Below, piece after piece: positions 55,732 to 64,000 of a stretch of DNA of 64,000 nt (its first letter is position 1; each line of letters opens with the position of its first letter). Source of the stretch: Algorimicrobium algoritergicola. Its GTDB lineage: Bacteria > Bacteroidota > Bacteroidia > Flavobacteriales > Flavobacteriaceae. Location of the stretch: contig NZ_VSKL01000001.1 in NCBI RefSeq assembly GCF_008086165.1, forward strand, positions 124,001 to 188,000, written 5' to 3'. Position numbers and translations under genes: made by a program. The notes beneath the pieces were generated by a model, which worked only from the letters and a program-made list of their open reading frames with translations, searched no databases and was not told where the DNA came from.

Positions 55732-55750
55732 AAAAATATAAAGTTTTAAT

Positions 55751-56749
55751 TTGTATTATTACCTAGATAACGAACCACAGCAAAATATGTTTGGAAGTAT
55801 TCCACACAAAACTAAACAATTCTTTTTTGTACTTATTAAATTGAGCATAGTTGTTGGCGCTTTTTATTTTATTTACAACAAACTCACTGCTAATCCCGAT
55901 TTAGATTTTCAAGTTTTTATTAGCTTTTTATCAGAAAACAATCAGTTTTCCGTCAAAACAATTAGTTTTTTAATCATTTTAAGCTTTTTTAACTGGTTTT
56001 TTGAAATTTTAAAATGGCAGATTCTCGTGTCGTCGTTTAAAAAAATATCACTTTATAAGGCCATGGAACAAAGTTTAAGTTCCTTAACAGCATCGTTATT
56101 AACACCCAACCGGATTGGTGAATATGGCGTTAAAGCCATGTATTACAAACCAGCTGAACGCAAACGTATTGTAGCATTAAATTTATTAGGCAATAGTTTA
56201 CAAATGCTGGTAACCGTTTTGTTAGGAAGTATAGGTTTATATGTATTTTTAAACCAATACGAAACCACTATTGATTATTATAAAATTGCACGTTTTGGAG
56301 CAATCATTCTAGTTATTGCGGCAGTTGGCTTTATAGCTGTTTCAAAAAGTAACGTCCTGTTTAAAGGGTTTTCACTTCAAAAAATTGCGAACTACTTCAA
56401 ACAATTACGGTTTAAAATGTATAGTTTCGGATTTTTATTAGCGGTCATTCGCTATGCCATTTTTTCCTTTCAATTTTACTACATATTAACATTATTTGGT
56501 GTGTCCGCATCCTATTTAAATGCGTTAACCGTCATTACCAGTATGTATTTTTTAGCTTCTGTAATCCCATCAATTTTTATTTTTGACGTGATTATTAAAG
56601 GAAGCGTAGCTGTTTATTTATTTACAATTGTTGGTGTAAACGCTTTTACTATTTTAAGCACGGTAACGATTATGTGGATATTAAATGTGGTGATTCCTAG
56701 TCTTTTTGGTAGTATATTTGTTTTAAAATTTAAACTTCCTAAATCCTAA
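55751..56749 (+). CDS. Flippase-like domain (LPG synthase TM family) membrane protein
   Basis: A 332-residue polytopic membrane protein of the lysylphosphatidylglycerol-synthase transmembrane / flippase-like family, with eight or so membrane segments and the motif SSLTASLLTPNRIGEYGVKAM near residue 112. Such proteins flip or export lipid-linked substrates. The glycosyltransferase gene begins 2 bp later, so the pair may act in glycolipid or glycan synthesis. Confidence 0.75.
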   Translation: MYYYLDNEPQQNMFGSIPHKTKQFFFVLIKLSIVVGAFYFIYNKLTANPDLDFQVFISFLSENNQFSVKTISFLIILSFFNWFFEILKWQILVSSFKKISLYKAMEQSLSSLTASLLTPNRIGEYGVKAMYYKPAERKRIVALNLLGNSLQMLVTVLLGSIGLYVFLNQYETTIDYYKIARFGAIILVIAAVGFIAVSKSNVLFKGFSLQKIANYFKQLRFKMYSFGFLLAVIRYAIFSFQFYYILTLFGVSASYLNALTVITSMYFLASVIPSIFIFDVIIKGSVAVYLFTIVGVNAFTILSTVTIMWILNVVIPSLFGSIFVLKFKLPKS

Positions 56750-56751
56750 TT

Positions 56752-57879
56752 ATGGTATTTATTATCGCCATATCAATCACATTGGCATACCTACTTTTAA
56801 TAAGTGTGTTGATTTATGGGTTTGTAAAGGTTCCTAAATTTAAATTGGATGATGCACCTCCAAAAACAGCATTTTCTATTATTGTTCCTTTTAGAAATGA
56901 AGAAAATAATTTACCGCAACTTTTAAAATCGATTAAAGATTTAGACTATCCCACTGATTTATTTGAGATTATTTTAATTGATGATAGCTCTGAAGATCAT
57001 TCTGTAAAAATCATTAAAACCTTTATTGAAAACGGATTAAAGCATGTGACGATTTTAAAGAATAAAGTTAAAAGCACATCGCCCAAAAAAGATGCTATAT
57101 CCAAAGCAATAAAAAACGCAAAATATGATTGGGTTATTACAACGGATGCGGATTGCCGCGTTCCAAAACTCTGGCTAAAAAGCTTTGATAGTATTATTCA
57201 GAAATCCAATTTACGCTTAATTGCAGCTCCTGTAAATTACTATGATATTGCATCGTTTTTAGACCGTTTTCAAACATTGGATCTGTTAAGTTTAATGGGC
57301 ACGACCATTGGCGGTTTTGGCATTAAAGAACCTTTTTTAGCCAATGGCGCCAATTTAGCCTACCAAAAAGCGCTATTTTCCGAGTTATCAGGTTTTGAAG
57401 GCTCTACAGAAATAGCTAGTGGTGACGACGTTTTTTTACTACAAAAAGCGGTTAAATATAATTCTGATGATGTTTATTATTTAAAATCTATTGATGCCAC
57501 AGTAGAAACAAAACCTCAAAGAAACTGGAACCAATTAGTGTCCCAACGATTAAGATGGGCTGCCAAATCCACAAGCTATAAAAGCTTTTTTGCTATTCTA
57601 ACTGGTATTATTGTTTTGCTCATGAATTTGCTCATTATTATTTTAATTCCAATAGTTTCTTTTGGCATTTTTAGTTTAAACAACTTTATATACATCATAC
57701 TTGTTAAATTCTGTGTCGATTTTCTACTCATTTTTAAAACCAGTCGCTTTTTAAATCAAGAATCTGTTTTGCCATCCTTTATTGTATCTAGTCTCTTTTA
57801 TCCATTTTTCACCATGTATATTATTTCCATATCATTTTATAAAGGTTATACTTGGAAAGGCAGAACCTTCAAGAAATAA
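56752..57879 (+). CDS. Family 2 glycosyltransferase, membrane-bound
   Basis: A 375-residue processive-type GT2 enzyme. An N-terminal membrane segment is followed by the GT-A domain: IIVPFRNEENNLPQLL, ILIDDSSEDHS, TTDADCRVPK (metal-binding DxD), a GDDVFLLQK segment and QRLRWAAKS (the QxxRW product-binding motif). Three C-terminal membrane segments follow. The sugar is unknown. Coupled to the flippase-like gene. Confidence 0.9.
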   Translation: MVFIIAISITLAYLLLISVLIYGFVKVPKFKLDDAPPKTAFSIIVPFRNEENNLPQLLKSIKDLDYPTDLFEIILIDDSSEDHSVKIIKTFIENGLKHVTILKNKVKSTSPKKDAISKAIKNAKYDWVITTDADCRVPKLWLKSFDSIIQKSNLRLIAAPVNYYDIASFLDRFQTLDLLSLMGTTIGGFGIKEPFLANGANLAYQKALFSELSGFEGSTEIASGDDVFLLQKAVKYNSDDVYYLKSIDATVETKPQRNWNQLVSQRLRWAAKSTSYKSFFAILTGIIVLLMNLLIIILIPIVSFGIFSLNNFIYIILVKFCVDFLLIFKTSRFLNQESVLPSFIVSSLFYPFFTMYIISISFYKGYTWKGRTFKK

Positions 57880-57946
57880 AAAAGATAATATCCCAGTTAT
57901 CATTTAATTTTTTTAGCTTTACAAGTAACCAAATTTGTAATAAAAC

Positions 57947-58822
57947 ATGAAAAAGCATTTCCTTTTATTTGGGTTTTTAGCGCTTGGCTTTTTAGGTTTC
58001 TCACAACAATCCTACACCATTAATAATGAAACATTAGAATTGGAGACAGCTGTAGAAGGTAATCTAGATTTACTTTGGACTATTGATGATGGTACTTACC
58101 GCTATTTTGCACGAACAGATTCGGGCGATATTCAAGAATTGGTAAACACCAAAAATGCCGATACACGAAAATATCAAGAGGAATACAAATCGGTTTTAAA
58201 TGCACTTACAGAAGGCTATGGCGTTCCAACAGACAAGGTGAATTTAACCCTTCATAGCTTGGAAGATTTTTTCAACACCTACAATGCCACAACAGATTTA
58301 AGTTATAATTTTGAGCCTCGTACTAAACTTCAAACACGTTTAGGCCTTTTTGGAGGGATTACCAATCAGCCATTAGTAGAAAATCCAAACAATGCTAGTG
58401 TGCCGTTTTTTGGATTAGAATTCGAATTTTTTGAAGCCACCAAATTACCAAGACATGCACTATTTTTTCATTTCAGACATGCTTTGGAAGCTGATGATTT
58501 TGAATACACCTCTACACAAATTGCCATTGGATATCGCTATCGCGTTGTTAATAAGGATCGATTTAATGTGTATGGAAATTTAAAACTGGTGACTTATGAT
58601 TTTGGCAACGCGACATACACGTCCAGTCTACCAGGAGTTGGGGTTTATGATGAATCGTTTTCGAATATTGATGTGCCTTTTATTCTTGGTCTTGGCGCCG
58701 ATTTTCGTGTCACCGAAAATGGCTATATCACCTTTGCATATCACGATATTTATGCGCTTTTTAGTGATAATAGCGATAACTTCCCTATTGATTTTGCGTT
58801 AGGCTTTAAGATGAATTTATAG
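57947..58822 (+). CDS. Exported protein, probable outer-membrane barrel
   Basis: A 291-residue protein with a signal peptide (FLLFGFLALGFLGFSQQ). The N-terminal third (NNETLELETAVEGNLDLLWT, FARTDSGDIQELVNT) is not recognised. The C-terminal part has amphipathic strands (YTSTQIAIGYRYRVVNKDRF, GYITFAYHDIYALFSDN) that look like a barrel ending in FKMNL. Function unknown. The Bax-inhibitor-like gene starts on its last base. Confidence 0.65.
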   Translation: MKKHFLLFGFLALGFLGFSQQSYTINNETLELETAVEGNLDLLWTIDDGTYRYFARTDSGDIQELVNTKNADTRKYQEEYKSVLNALTEGYGVPTDKVNLTLHSLEDFFNTYNATTDLSYNFEPRTKLQTRLGLFGGITNQPLVENPNNASVPFFGLEFEFFEATKLPRHALFFHFRHALEADDFEYTSTQIAIGYRYRVVNKDRFNVYGNLKLVTYDFGNATYTSSLPGVGVYDESFSNIDVPFILGLGADFRVTENGYITFAYHDIYALFSDNSDNFPIDFALGFKMNL

Positions 58823-59553
58823 TGCGTTTAGACCAAACATCCAATCCAGCTTTCTCCAATTATTTTTGGAATGATGATAATACATCTTCTAAAAAAATGA
58901 CGGTTTCTGGCATCCTTATTAAATCGTTTTTCTGTATTGCTATTGTTGCTGGAATCACCGTGGCTATATGGTATTATTACAGCAACGGAAACAACATAAA
59001 ATGGTTTACAACAGGTGGTATGATTGCCGCTATTATTGTCAGTTTAATAATTTCTTATAGGCAACATTGGGCTAAATTTTTAGTGCCACTTTATGCTATT
59101 GCCAAAGGCTTTTTCTTAGGAGGTATTACCAGTTATGCACAAGCGCAATTCCCTAATTTACCGTTCCAAGCAATTGGTGTAACTATTATCACTTTTTTCG
59201 TGGTGTTAATACTCTATCAAACACGCATTATTGTGGTCACTAAAAAACTACGAAGTGTTATTATTACCGCTTGTACAGCCATTTTTATGACCTATCTTAT
59301 TTCATGGATATTGAGTTTCTTTGGAATAAAAAGTTTTCTTTGGGGAACATCATGGCTTGCTATTGGGTTTAACGTAGTAGCTGCCGTTTTTGCATCATTA
59401 GCGTTGCTATTGGATTTCGATTATATAGAACGTCATAAAAATAAAGCGCCAAAAGAAAAAGAATGGCTAGCAACTTGGGGATTATTGGTGACGTTAATTT
59501 GGTTGTATGCAGAAATATTGAGACTCATGCGAAAATTCGCAATTCGATTTTAG
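58822..59553 (+). CDS. Bax inhibitor-1/YccA family membrane protein
   Basis: A 243-residue protein with seven membrane segments and a conserved N-terminal segment SNPAFSNYFWND, which shows that the GTG at 58822 is the true start. Other family elements are YAIAKGFFLGGITSYAQ and a final LLVTLIWLYAEILRLM. Members act as calcium-leak channels or stress regulators in other organisms; the role here is unknown. It overlaps the upstream gene by one base. Confidence 0.9.
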   Translation: MRLDQTSNPAFSNYFWNDDNTSSKKMTVSGILIKSFFCIAIVAGITVAIWYYYSNGNNIKWFTTGGMIAAIIVSLIISYRQHWAKFLVPLYAIAKGFFLGGITSYAQAQFPNLPFQAIGVTIITFFVVLILYQTRIIVVTKKLRSVIITACTAIFMTYLISWILSFFGIKSFLWGTSWLAIGFNVVAAVFASLALLLDFDYIERHKNKAPKEKEWLATWGLLVTLIWLYAEILRLMRKFAIRF

Positions 59554-59723
59554 TTTGTTGAATTCCGAATTTAAATAGTGGCACAATCAATCACTTTTAT
59601 TTTTTTGAATTTGAGAGATAAAATACCGTTTCGGCTGCCTGACTACGTAGACATGGCACTCAACCTAGCATCGTTTAAAAAATTAAAATTTGGAAATTTA
59701 AAGATTCTTACCAATTTACAAAA

Positions 59724-60200
59724 CTAGTTAACCTGAATAATCACAGGCAAGGTAAAAGCCGTTTTCACTTGCTGACTGCGTCTGATTGCCGGATAGATTT
59801 TTGGTAATGAATCTACACTTTTATGAAGTAATTCTTTAATATTTGGTATTTCCTGAAGCGTAATTGAATCGGCTTTAATGGTAATAAGTGACAGCAATCC
59901 GTCTTTCGAAATTTCAAAATTCATGTAAACCGTATCATTGATATCTTGCTTAACAATAAGTGTGTCTTGTTGCAGTTTTTTTGTGATAATCTCGGTTAAG
60001 GTATTTTGGAAGCAATTTTTCTTGTCTTCTTGAGTTCCGTTTTCATCACAACTCTCAAACATGGGATATTCATCCACTTCATTCCAATTAAATGTTAGCA
60101 GTTCATTTTCCAAAATAACGTCTGACGATGTTTTTCTAGCATCGAAATAATTACAGGAAGTAACCACCAAACACATTAAAATAAAATATAGCTGTTTCAT
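59724..60200 (-). CDS. Lipoprotein with TonB-C-like domain
   Basis: A 158-residue protein with a lipoprotein signal (LYFILMCLVVTSC) and a C-terminal domain related to TonB-C: MFESCDENGTQEDKKNC, MNFEISKDGLLSLITIKA, then a basic helical end. The Cys-containing YPMFESC segment resembles VFPGCE in the M56 protein further on, and both belong to the flavobacterial TonB-C-like class. It is probably periplasmic; partner unknown. Confidence 0.65.
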   Translation of the reverse strand: MKQLYFILMCLVVTSCNYFDARKTSSDVILENELLTFNWNEVDEYPMFESCDENGTQEDKKNCFQNTLTEIITKKLQQDTLIVKQDINDTVYMNFEISKDGLLSLITIKADSITLQEIPNIKELLHKSVDSLPKIYPAIRRSQQVKTAFTLPVIIQVN

Positions 60201-60402
60201 AGGCTGTTATGAGCCCGAAAAATACGATATTTTTATATTTTAAACCATATCTTATTGGGAATGACTGTAAAATAATATGATGATTTTTTTCTTTGTAGAA
60301 AATATAAAAACAAAGTATGGCTTTCGTTACGGTTTATTTTTCAAATACAGTAGTAAGGGAAAAAGGAGGTTTTCTTACAATTAGTTTAAATAAGAATTGG
60401 TG

Positions 60403-61536
60403 TTAATCTGTATTCATAAATTTTTCTTGTTTCAATTCGCTTAATCTACTTTTAGCTTTAAATAAAAACGGATTTTCAGGATATTTTGCCATGAAATCTT
60501 CATATAACTTAATTTTGGTATCGACATCTTTATAATAATCGTCTTTGGTGTAAACCAGATAAAAAGCGGCATATATATTATTCGGGTTTTCTTTTAATGC
60601 ACGCTCAAAAGATTGAATAGCTGCCTGATGATTCTTCCGGTGATTTTGAATGGTTCCTAAGGTCATATATTCGGAATCCAATGGCAAGTCTACTAATTCA
60701 ATAGCTTTACTGATATACAATTCAGCTTGCTCATAATTACTCATCCGTGTAAATAATTGGCCTAAAATGTACACGTTTTCAGAATTTCTGGGCTCTTTAG
60801 CAACCGCTAATTTTTGCTGTTCGATGGCTTTTTCAACTTCTGAAAATTGAGAATAACAATAACTTAATTTTTCATGAACAAATTGGGAGTCTTCACCTAA
60901 ATTTAATAGTTTTTCAAACCACAACGAGGCCGCTTTATAGTCTTTTTTCCAATAGTAATTTTGCGCTTTTAGACTCATGAGTTTTGCGTTATACGCGTAT
61001 GTTTTTAAACCTATATCTGTATAATAATCTACGGAATCGAACTCACGTTTTTGTAAGTGCCGTTTTGCTAATTTAAAGATGGCTTTTTGGTGGCCATTAT
61101 CTAAAAGAAAACTTGTTTTAAATTCGTTACGTGCTGATGAATCTCGTAATTGTTCGTAAACCAAACCCAATTCATAATGATAATTTGGATGCAGGGAATC
61201 TGTTGCAATTAACTGTTTAAAAATAGAAACTGCTGTTTGATAATTTTTAGTTTTAGAAAGTAATTTGGCATAATCATATTTCACCAAAGCATCATGAGGA
61301 AAAGCCTTGATACTGCTGTTTAAATACTTTAACGCTTCATCGTAATTCCCGATTGCTTGATTGGATTTGGCCAATTTATAAGCTACATCATCTAAATTGT
61401 CATAAGATTCATAAGCTTTAATAGCTTCAGAATAATTACCATTAACGTACAAACTATCTGCAACGTTTAAAACCGAAGTTTGGGCTTCGGTTTTAAAACA
61501 TATTAAAATAAAAATTAACGCTAAAAATCTATTCAT
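60403..61536 (-). CDS. TPR-repeat protein
   Basis: A 377-residue exported protein (signal LALIFILICFKTEA) with about ten TPR-like repeats, for example GNYSEAIKAYESYDNLDDVA, GNYDEALKYLNSSIKAFPHD and NHQAAIQSFERALKENPNN. The repeats suggest a periplasmic protein-interaction scaffold. Its start overlaps the end of the M56 gene by 8 bp, so it is the third gene of the BlaI-M56-TPR operon. Confidence 0.85.
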   Translation of the reverse strand: MNRFLALIFILICFKTEAQTSVLNVADSLYVNGNYSEAIKAYESYDNLDDVAYKLAKSNQAIGNYDEALKYLNSSIKAFPHDALVKYDYAKLLSKTKNYQTAVSIFKQLIATDSLHPNYHYELGLVYEQLRDSSARNEFKTSFLLDNGHQKAIFKLAKRHLQKREFDSVDYYTDIGLKTYAYNAKLMSLKAQNYYWKKDYKAASLWFEKLLNLGEDSQFVHEKLSYCYSQFSEVEKAIEQQKLAVAKEPRNSENVYILGQLFTRMSNYEQAELYISKAIELVDLPLDSEYMTLGTIQNHRKNHQAAIQSFERALKENPNNIYAAFYLVYTKDDYYKDVDTKIKLYEDFMAKYPENPFLFKAKSRLSELKQEKFMNTD

Positions 61537-63379
61537 TTATTTTAAACTTTATGGGCAGGTAATATGGAACCGTTACTTTTTTCCCTTGATGCTCTCCTGG
61601 AATTAAATCCGGTATTAGGTTTAAAACACGTTTGACTTCCACTTCTAATTCTGGACGTGGCGCTCTAGCTTTAATGTCTACAATTTTACCTAATTCATTT
61701 ATTTTAAAGAAGGTTCTAATTTGAACAACACCAGATAAATTTAAGCTGTTCGCTAATTCCGTATTGAAATTTGTTGCAACAAACGCATTCAGTTTTTTAC
61801 TCATACATAGCTTGTTTTCTTCATTAGAAATTCCGGTTTCACAGCCAGGAAAAACAGGAACTTGATCTACCGAAGCAAAAGGAACATCCATATTGTTAGC
61901 AATTGAAACATCTAAATCTTCTTGTGAAAGAAAAACAAAAAAGTCTTTCATGGCTATTTCTTCTTCCTCACTTAAATTACCTTGTTCCTGAATTATCTGA
62001 AATAAATCAGAAATATGTTGGTGCATCACATTCTTGTTTGATGCGTTGCTATAATCTTGAACATCGGAAATTAAATCTTGATTAACAGAATTTGAACTCA
62101 AGCCGTTCATCTGCAATAATAACTCAATTCCTACTTTGCCTTCAGCGTTTAATCCATCTTGTAGAACTATTTGTTCAATAATAACATTTAATTTTTCTGT
62201 TAATAAACTTACAGTAGCTTCAGAACTTGGTAAACTTATATACATTACATACGATTTACCGTCAGGCGATTCAACACCCACTTTAGTAAGACCCAACGGG
62301 ACCTGTTCATCTTTGGAATGTACACTATAAGTAATTTCAGTGTTCTCCTTGTTTATTTGTGCCCATGACACATAAGCTGGATTATTTTTTAAAAATGTCT
62401 CATAGGCTTCGTGTTTGTCTGTAGGAACTTCTACCAGACCATTTTTACCCAATTCTAGGGTATACCCATAGTTGGACACATCTGTGTTTTGCTCGGTAGC
62501 ATTAGACGTTTCATTGGAACATGATGAATATACCAACATTCCTAAAACCATAGGAATTAATAAAGCGTACTTGATTAATTGTACTTGTTTAGATTTCGTT
62601 TTTTGTAACATAATAATTCGTTTTTTGATTAATGATTGTTTGAAAAATGGATTGATGAATGATACCTGATTCGTATCGAAAATTTGGGATAATAAATTTT
62701 CATAATATTGTTTTTTGTTGTATTTCACGGCTTGTGAATCCGCAATAAATTCATGTAAATCTGCCATCCGATTTTGATACATGTACACGAACGGATTAAA
62801 CCAAAATACAATGCGTAACATCTCAAAAAACAGTAAATCCCAAGTATGTTTTTGCTTTACGTGAACCAGCTCGTGTTTTACTATTTGCTGACGATCGGTT
62901 TCTTTTATGTTTTCACCTAAAAACACATAATTAAAAAACGAAAATGCTAACGTACTCTTTAACATTCGCACAAAACAAATAGCGCCTTCCCTTTGCTTCG
63001 GGTTTTGATAAATAAGTGTTACAATTTTAAACAAGCGCATACTAAAAAATGCAACGGCTAGCACACTTCCAATTACTAAAACCAATGAGAAATACCATAA
63101 AAAAGGGTGCGACGTATTACTACCACTAATAACTACTTCTTCTAAAAAAATAGTATTGGTTGTTTGTGATAATATGTGGGGTAAACTAACCACAAAATCG
63201 TTTGGAATAGCTTCTTTAAACCCAGCCACTTTTACAAATGGCAACAAAATGGAGAGCACAGCTGTAATCAATAAATAGGCGCGATTCCAATTAAAAAATG
63301 TTTCTTTCTTTAAAAACACATCATAAATGAGCAAGAAAAATAACTGAAACGCAATGACTTGAATGATGTAATGTATCAT
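61529..63379 (-). CDS. BlaR1-like M56 metallopeptidase with TonB-C domain (second copy)
   Basis: A 616-residue membrane protein. It has four N-terminal membrane segments, the zinc motif HELVH (169-173), and the segment ADLHEFIADSQAVKYN. The last membrane segment is KYALLIPMVLGMLVYSSCS, about 267-285. The periplasmic part ends in a TonB-C-like domain (QVPVFPGCETGISNEENKLC, then VVQIRTFFKINELGKIVDI). This architecture is common for Bacteroidota M56 proteins. It is presumed to cleave the BlaI-type repressor. Confidence 0.88.
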   Translation of the reverse strand: MIHYIIQVIAFQLFFLLIYDVFLKKETFFNWNRAYLLITAVLSILLPFVKVAGFKEAIPNDFVVSLPHILSQTTNTIFLEEVVISGSNTSHPFLWYFSLVLVIGSVLAVAFFSMRLFKIVTLIYQNPKQREGAICFVRMLKSTLAFSFFNYVFLGENIKETDRQQIVKHELVHVKQKHTWDLLFFEMLRIVFWFNPFVYMYQNRMADLHEFIADSQAVKYNKKQYYENLLSQIFDTNQVSFINPFFKQSLIKKRIIMLQKTKSKQVQLIKYALLIPMVLGMLVYSSCSNETSNATEQNTDVSNYGYTLELGKNGLVEVPTDKHEAYETFLKNNPAYVSWAQINKENTEITYSVHSKDEQVPLGLTKVGVESPDGKSYVMYISLPSSEATVSLLTEKLNVIIEQIVLQDGLNAEGKVGIELLLQMNGLSSNSVNQDLISDVQDYSNASNKNVMHQHISDLFQIIQEQGNLSEEEEIAMKDFFVFLSQEDLDVSIANNMDVPFASVDQVPVFPGCETGISNEENKLCMSKKLNAFVATNFNTELANSLNLSGVVQIRTFFKINELGKIVDIKARAPRPELEVEVKRVLNLIPDLIPGEHQGKKVTVPYYLPIKFKINE

Positions 63380-63750
63380 GATTTTTCGTCTTTATGAATC
63401 TCCTTTAAAACGGATTCTAATTCCTGTAAACTGATATCATTTTTTTTCATAAAAAAGGACACCATACTTTTAAAAGAGCCTTGAAAATAATTATCTACTA
63501 ATGAGTTTATACTCTGGTTACTATAATCCTGCTTTTTCACCAGTGGATAATACACATGCCCTTTTCCGTGCTTTTCATAATCCACAAAACCTTTACTTTC
63601 CAATATACGCACAATGGTTGAAACCGTATTATATGCTGGCTTTGGCATAGGCAATTCGGCAATAATTTGTTTTACTGCGGCTTTTTCTAGTTGCCACAAT
63701 ACATGCATTATTTCTTCTTCGGCTTTGGTTAATTGCTTTTTTTGGATCAT
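63376..63750 (-). CDS. BlaI/MecI/CopY-family repressor (second copy)
   Basis: A 124-residue winged-helix repressor: TKAEEEIMHVLWQLEKAAVK, PKPAYNTVSTIVRILESKGF and VYYPLVKKQDYS. It overlaps the M56 gene by 4 bp (ATGA). Upstream repeats of a TTAGTTTAA/TTAAACTAA type are its probable operator and differ from the TTGTAG repeats of the first copy, so the two repressors should not cross-regulate. Confidence 0.92.
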   Translation of the reverse strand: MIQKKQLTKAEEEIMHVLWQLEKAAVKQIIAELPMPKPAYNTVSTIVRILESKGFVDYEKHGKGHVYYPLVKKQDYSNQSINSLVDNYFQGSFKSMVSFFMKKNDISLQELESVLKEIHKDEKS

Positions 63751-63900
63751 GATTTTTATTGCGAATTATTATTTAACAAACCTCGTGTAAATTTTGAATC
63801 AAAATATGGACTTAAATTTTTGTTCTGGATACAAATTTCACTCATTTTTAATCGTAAAATCTACTCGAACTGACAACCTTATTCAAATTGCACAATAGGT

Positions 63901-63953
63901 TTAACTAATCTTTTAGTTTAACAAATATAACTAAATTTTTAGTTTAAACTAAT
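63901..63953 (-). promoter_or_regulatory. Palindromic operator/promoter of the second BlaI operon
   Basis: A perfect palindrome TTAGTTTAAACTAA lies at 63940-63953. A further inverted pair (TTAGTT at 63914-63919 and AACTAA near 63930-63935) and a TTTAACTAA half-site at 63902-63909 precede it. On the minus strand TATATTTG, a match to TAnnTTTG, lies between the repeats (63922-63929), so a bound repressor would cover the promoter. Confidence 0.6.
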
Positions 63954-64000
63954 TTCGTAGTTAAAAAATTGTAACTTTCTTTAAGTATCTTCGTCAAACA

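Noticed and set aside
60318-60407. Short ORF starting MAFVTVYFSN
   Set aside because: It has fewer than 30 codons, no ribosome-site context and no duplicate or neighbour to support it.

Overview
The window is a chromosomal segment of a low-GC member of the Bacteroidota, almost certainly a marine-type member of the family Flavobacteriaceae. The signs are a type IX secretion C-terminal sorting domain, a TAnnTTTG-type promoter, A-rich sequence instead of strong Shine-Dalgarno sites, and many families typical of this group (BaiN-like flavoprotein, DUF4230, DUF4407, BlaI/M56 pairs, HD-PycTM protein). No rRNA, CRISPR array, prophage or intact insertion sequence is visible. One tRNA gene, Leu(UAG), is present.

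Layout. 1-5316: end of a mevalonate gene (mvaD, cut by the window edge), DUF1697 protein, a RelE/ParE-type toxin-antitoxin pair with a palindromic operator, a BaiN-like flavoprotein, a GDPD phosphodiesterase, a lipoprotein and a TesB thioesterase. 5391-9065: a 1224-residue surface protein joining a metallophosphoesterase, a region with protein-kinase-like motifs and an outer-membrane barrel. 9115-16289: ten closely packed minus-strand genes for sulfur redox repair (MsrB, glutaredoxin-like protein, SelO, two MsrA, OsmC fusion, EgtB, EgtD). 16496-20063: a membrane HD-PycTM protein convergent with a GAF-domain protein. 20262-21854: a secreted Kelch protein.

21947-29553 is the ilv operon (ilvE-D-B-N-C-A). 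Its leader carries three successive isoleucine-rich leader peptides, each followed by its own terminator; modules 2 and 3 are a 135-bp tandem duplication. This serial attenuator is the clearest unusual system in the window.

29711-37448: catalase, a DIP1984-family gene, a TolC/HlyD/ABC-2 permease set with no ATPase gene beside it, then a decayed stretch (truncated DsbA-like gene fused to an antisense MFS pseudogene) next to tRNA-Leu. 37609-43559: M20 dipeptidase, a first BlaI/M56 pair with proline-rich repeats, DUF4407 protein, a DUF4440-like protein and a STAS-like protein. 43742-49948: a hydroxyproline catabolic cluster (D-amino-acid dehydrogenase, 4-hydroxyproline epimerase, semialdehyde dehydrogenase, DHDPS-family deaminase) with a CsaA gene inside it and a divergent AraC regulator. 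49984-60200: housekeeping and hypothetical genes (PhnA, YjbR, DUF4230, cyclase, HemW-like, RuvC, flippase-like protein, glycosyltransferase, Bax-inhibitor-like protein). 60403-64000: a second BlaI/M56 operon with a TPR protein and a different palindromic operator.

Functional calls rest on motif recognition by eye; no database search was run.
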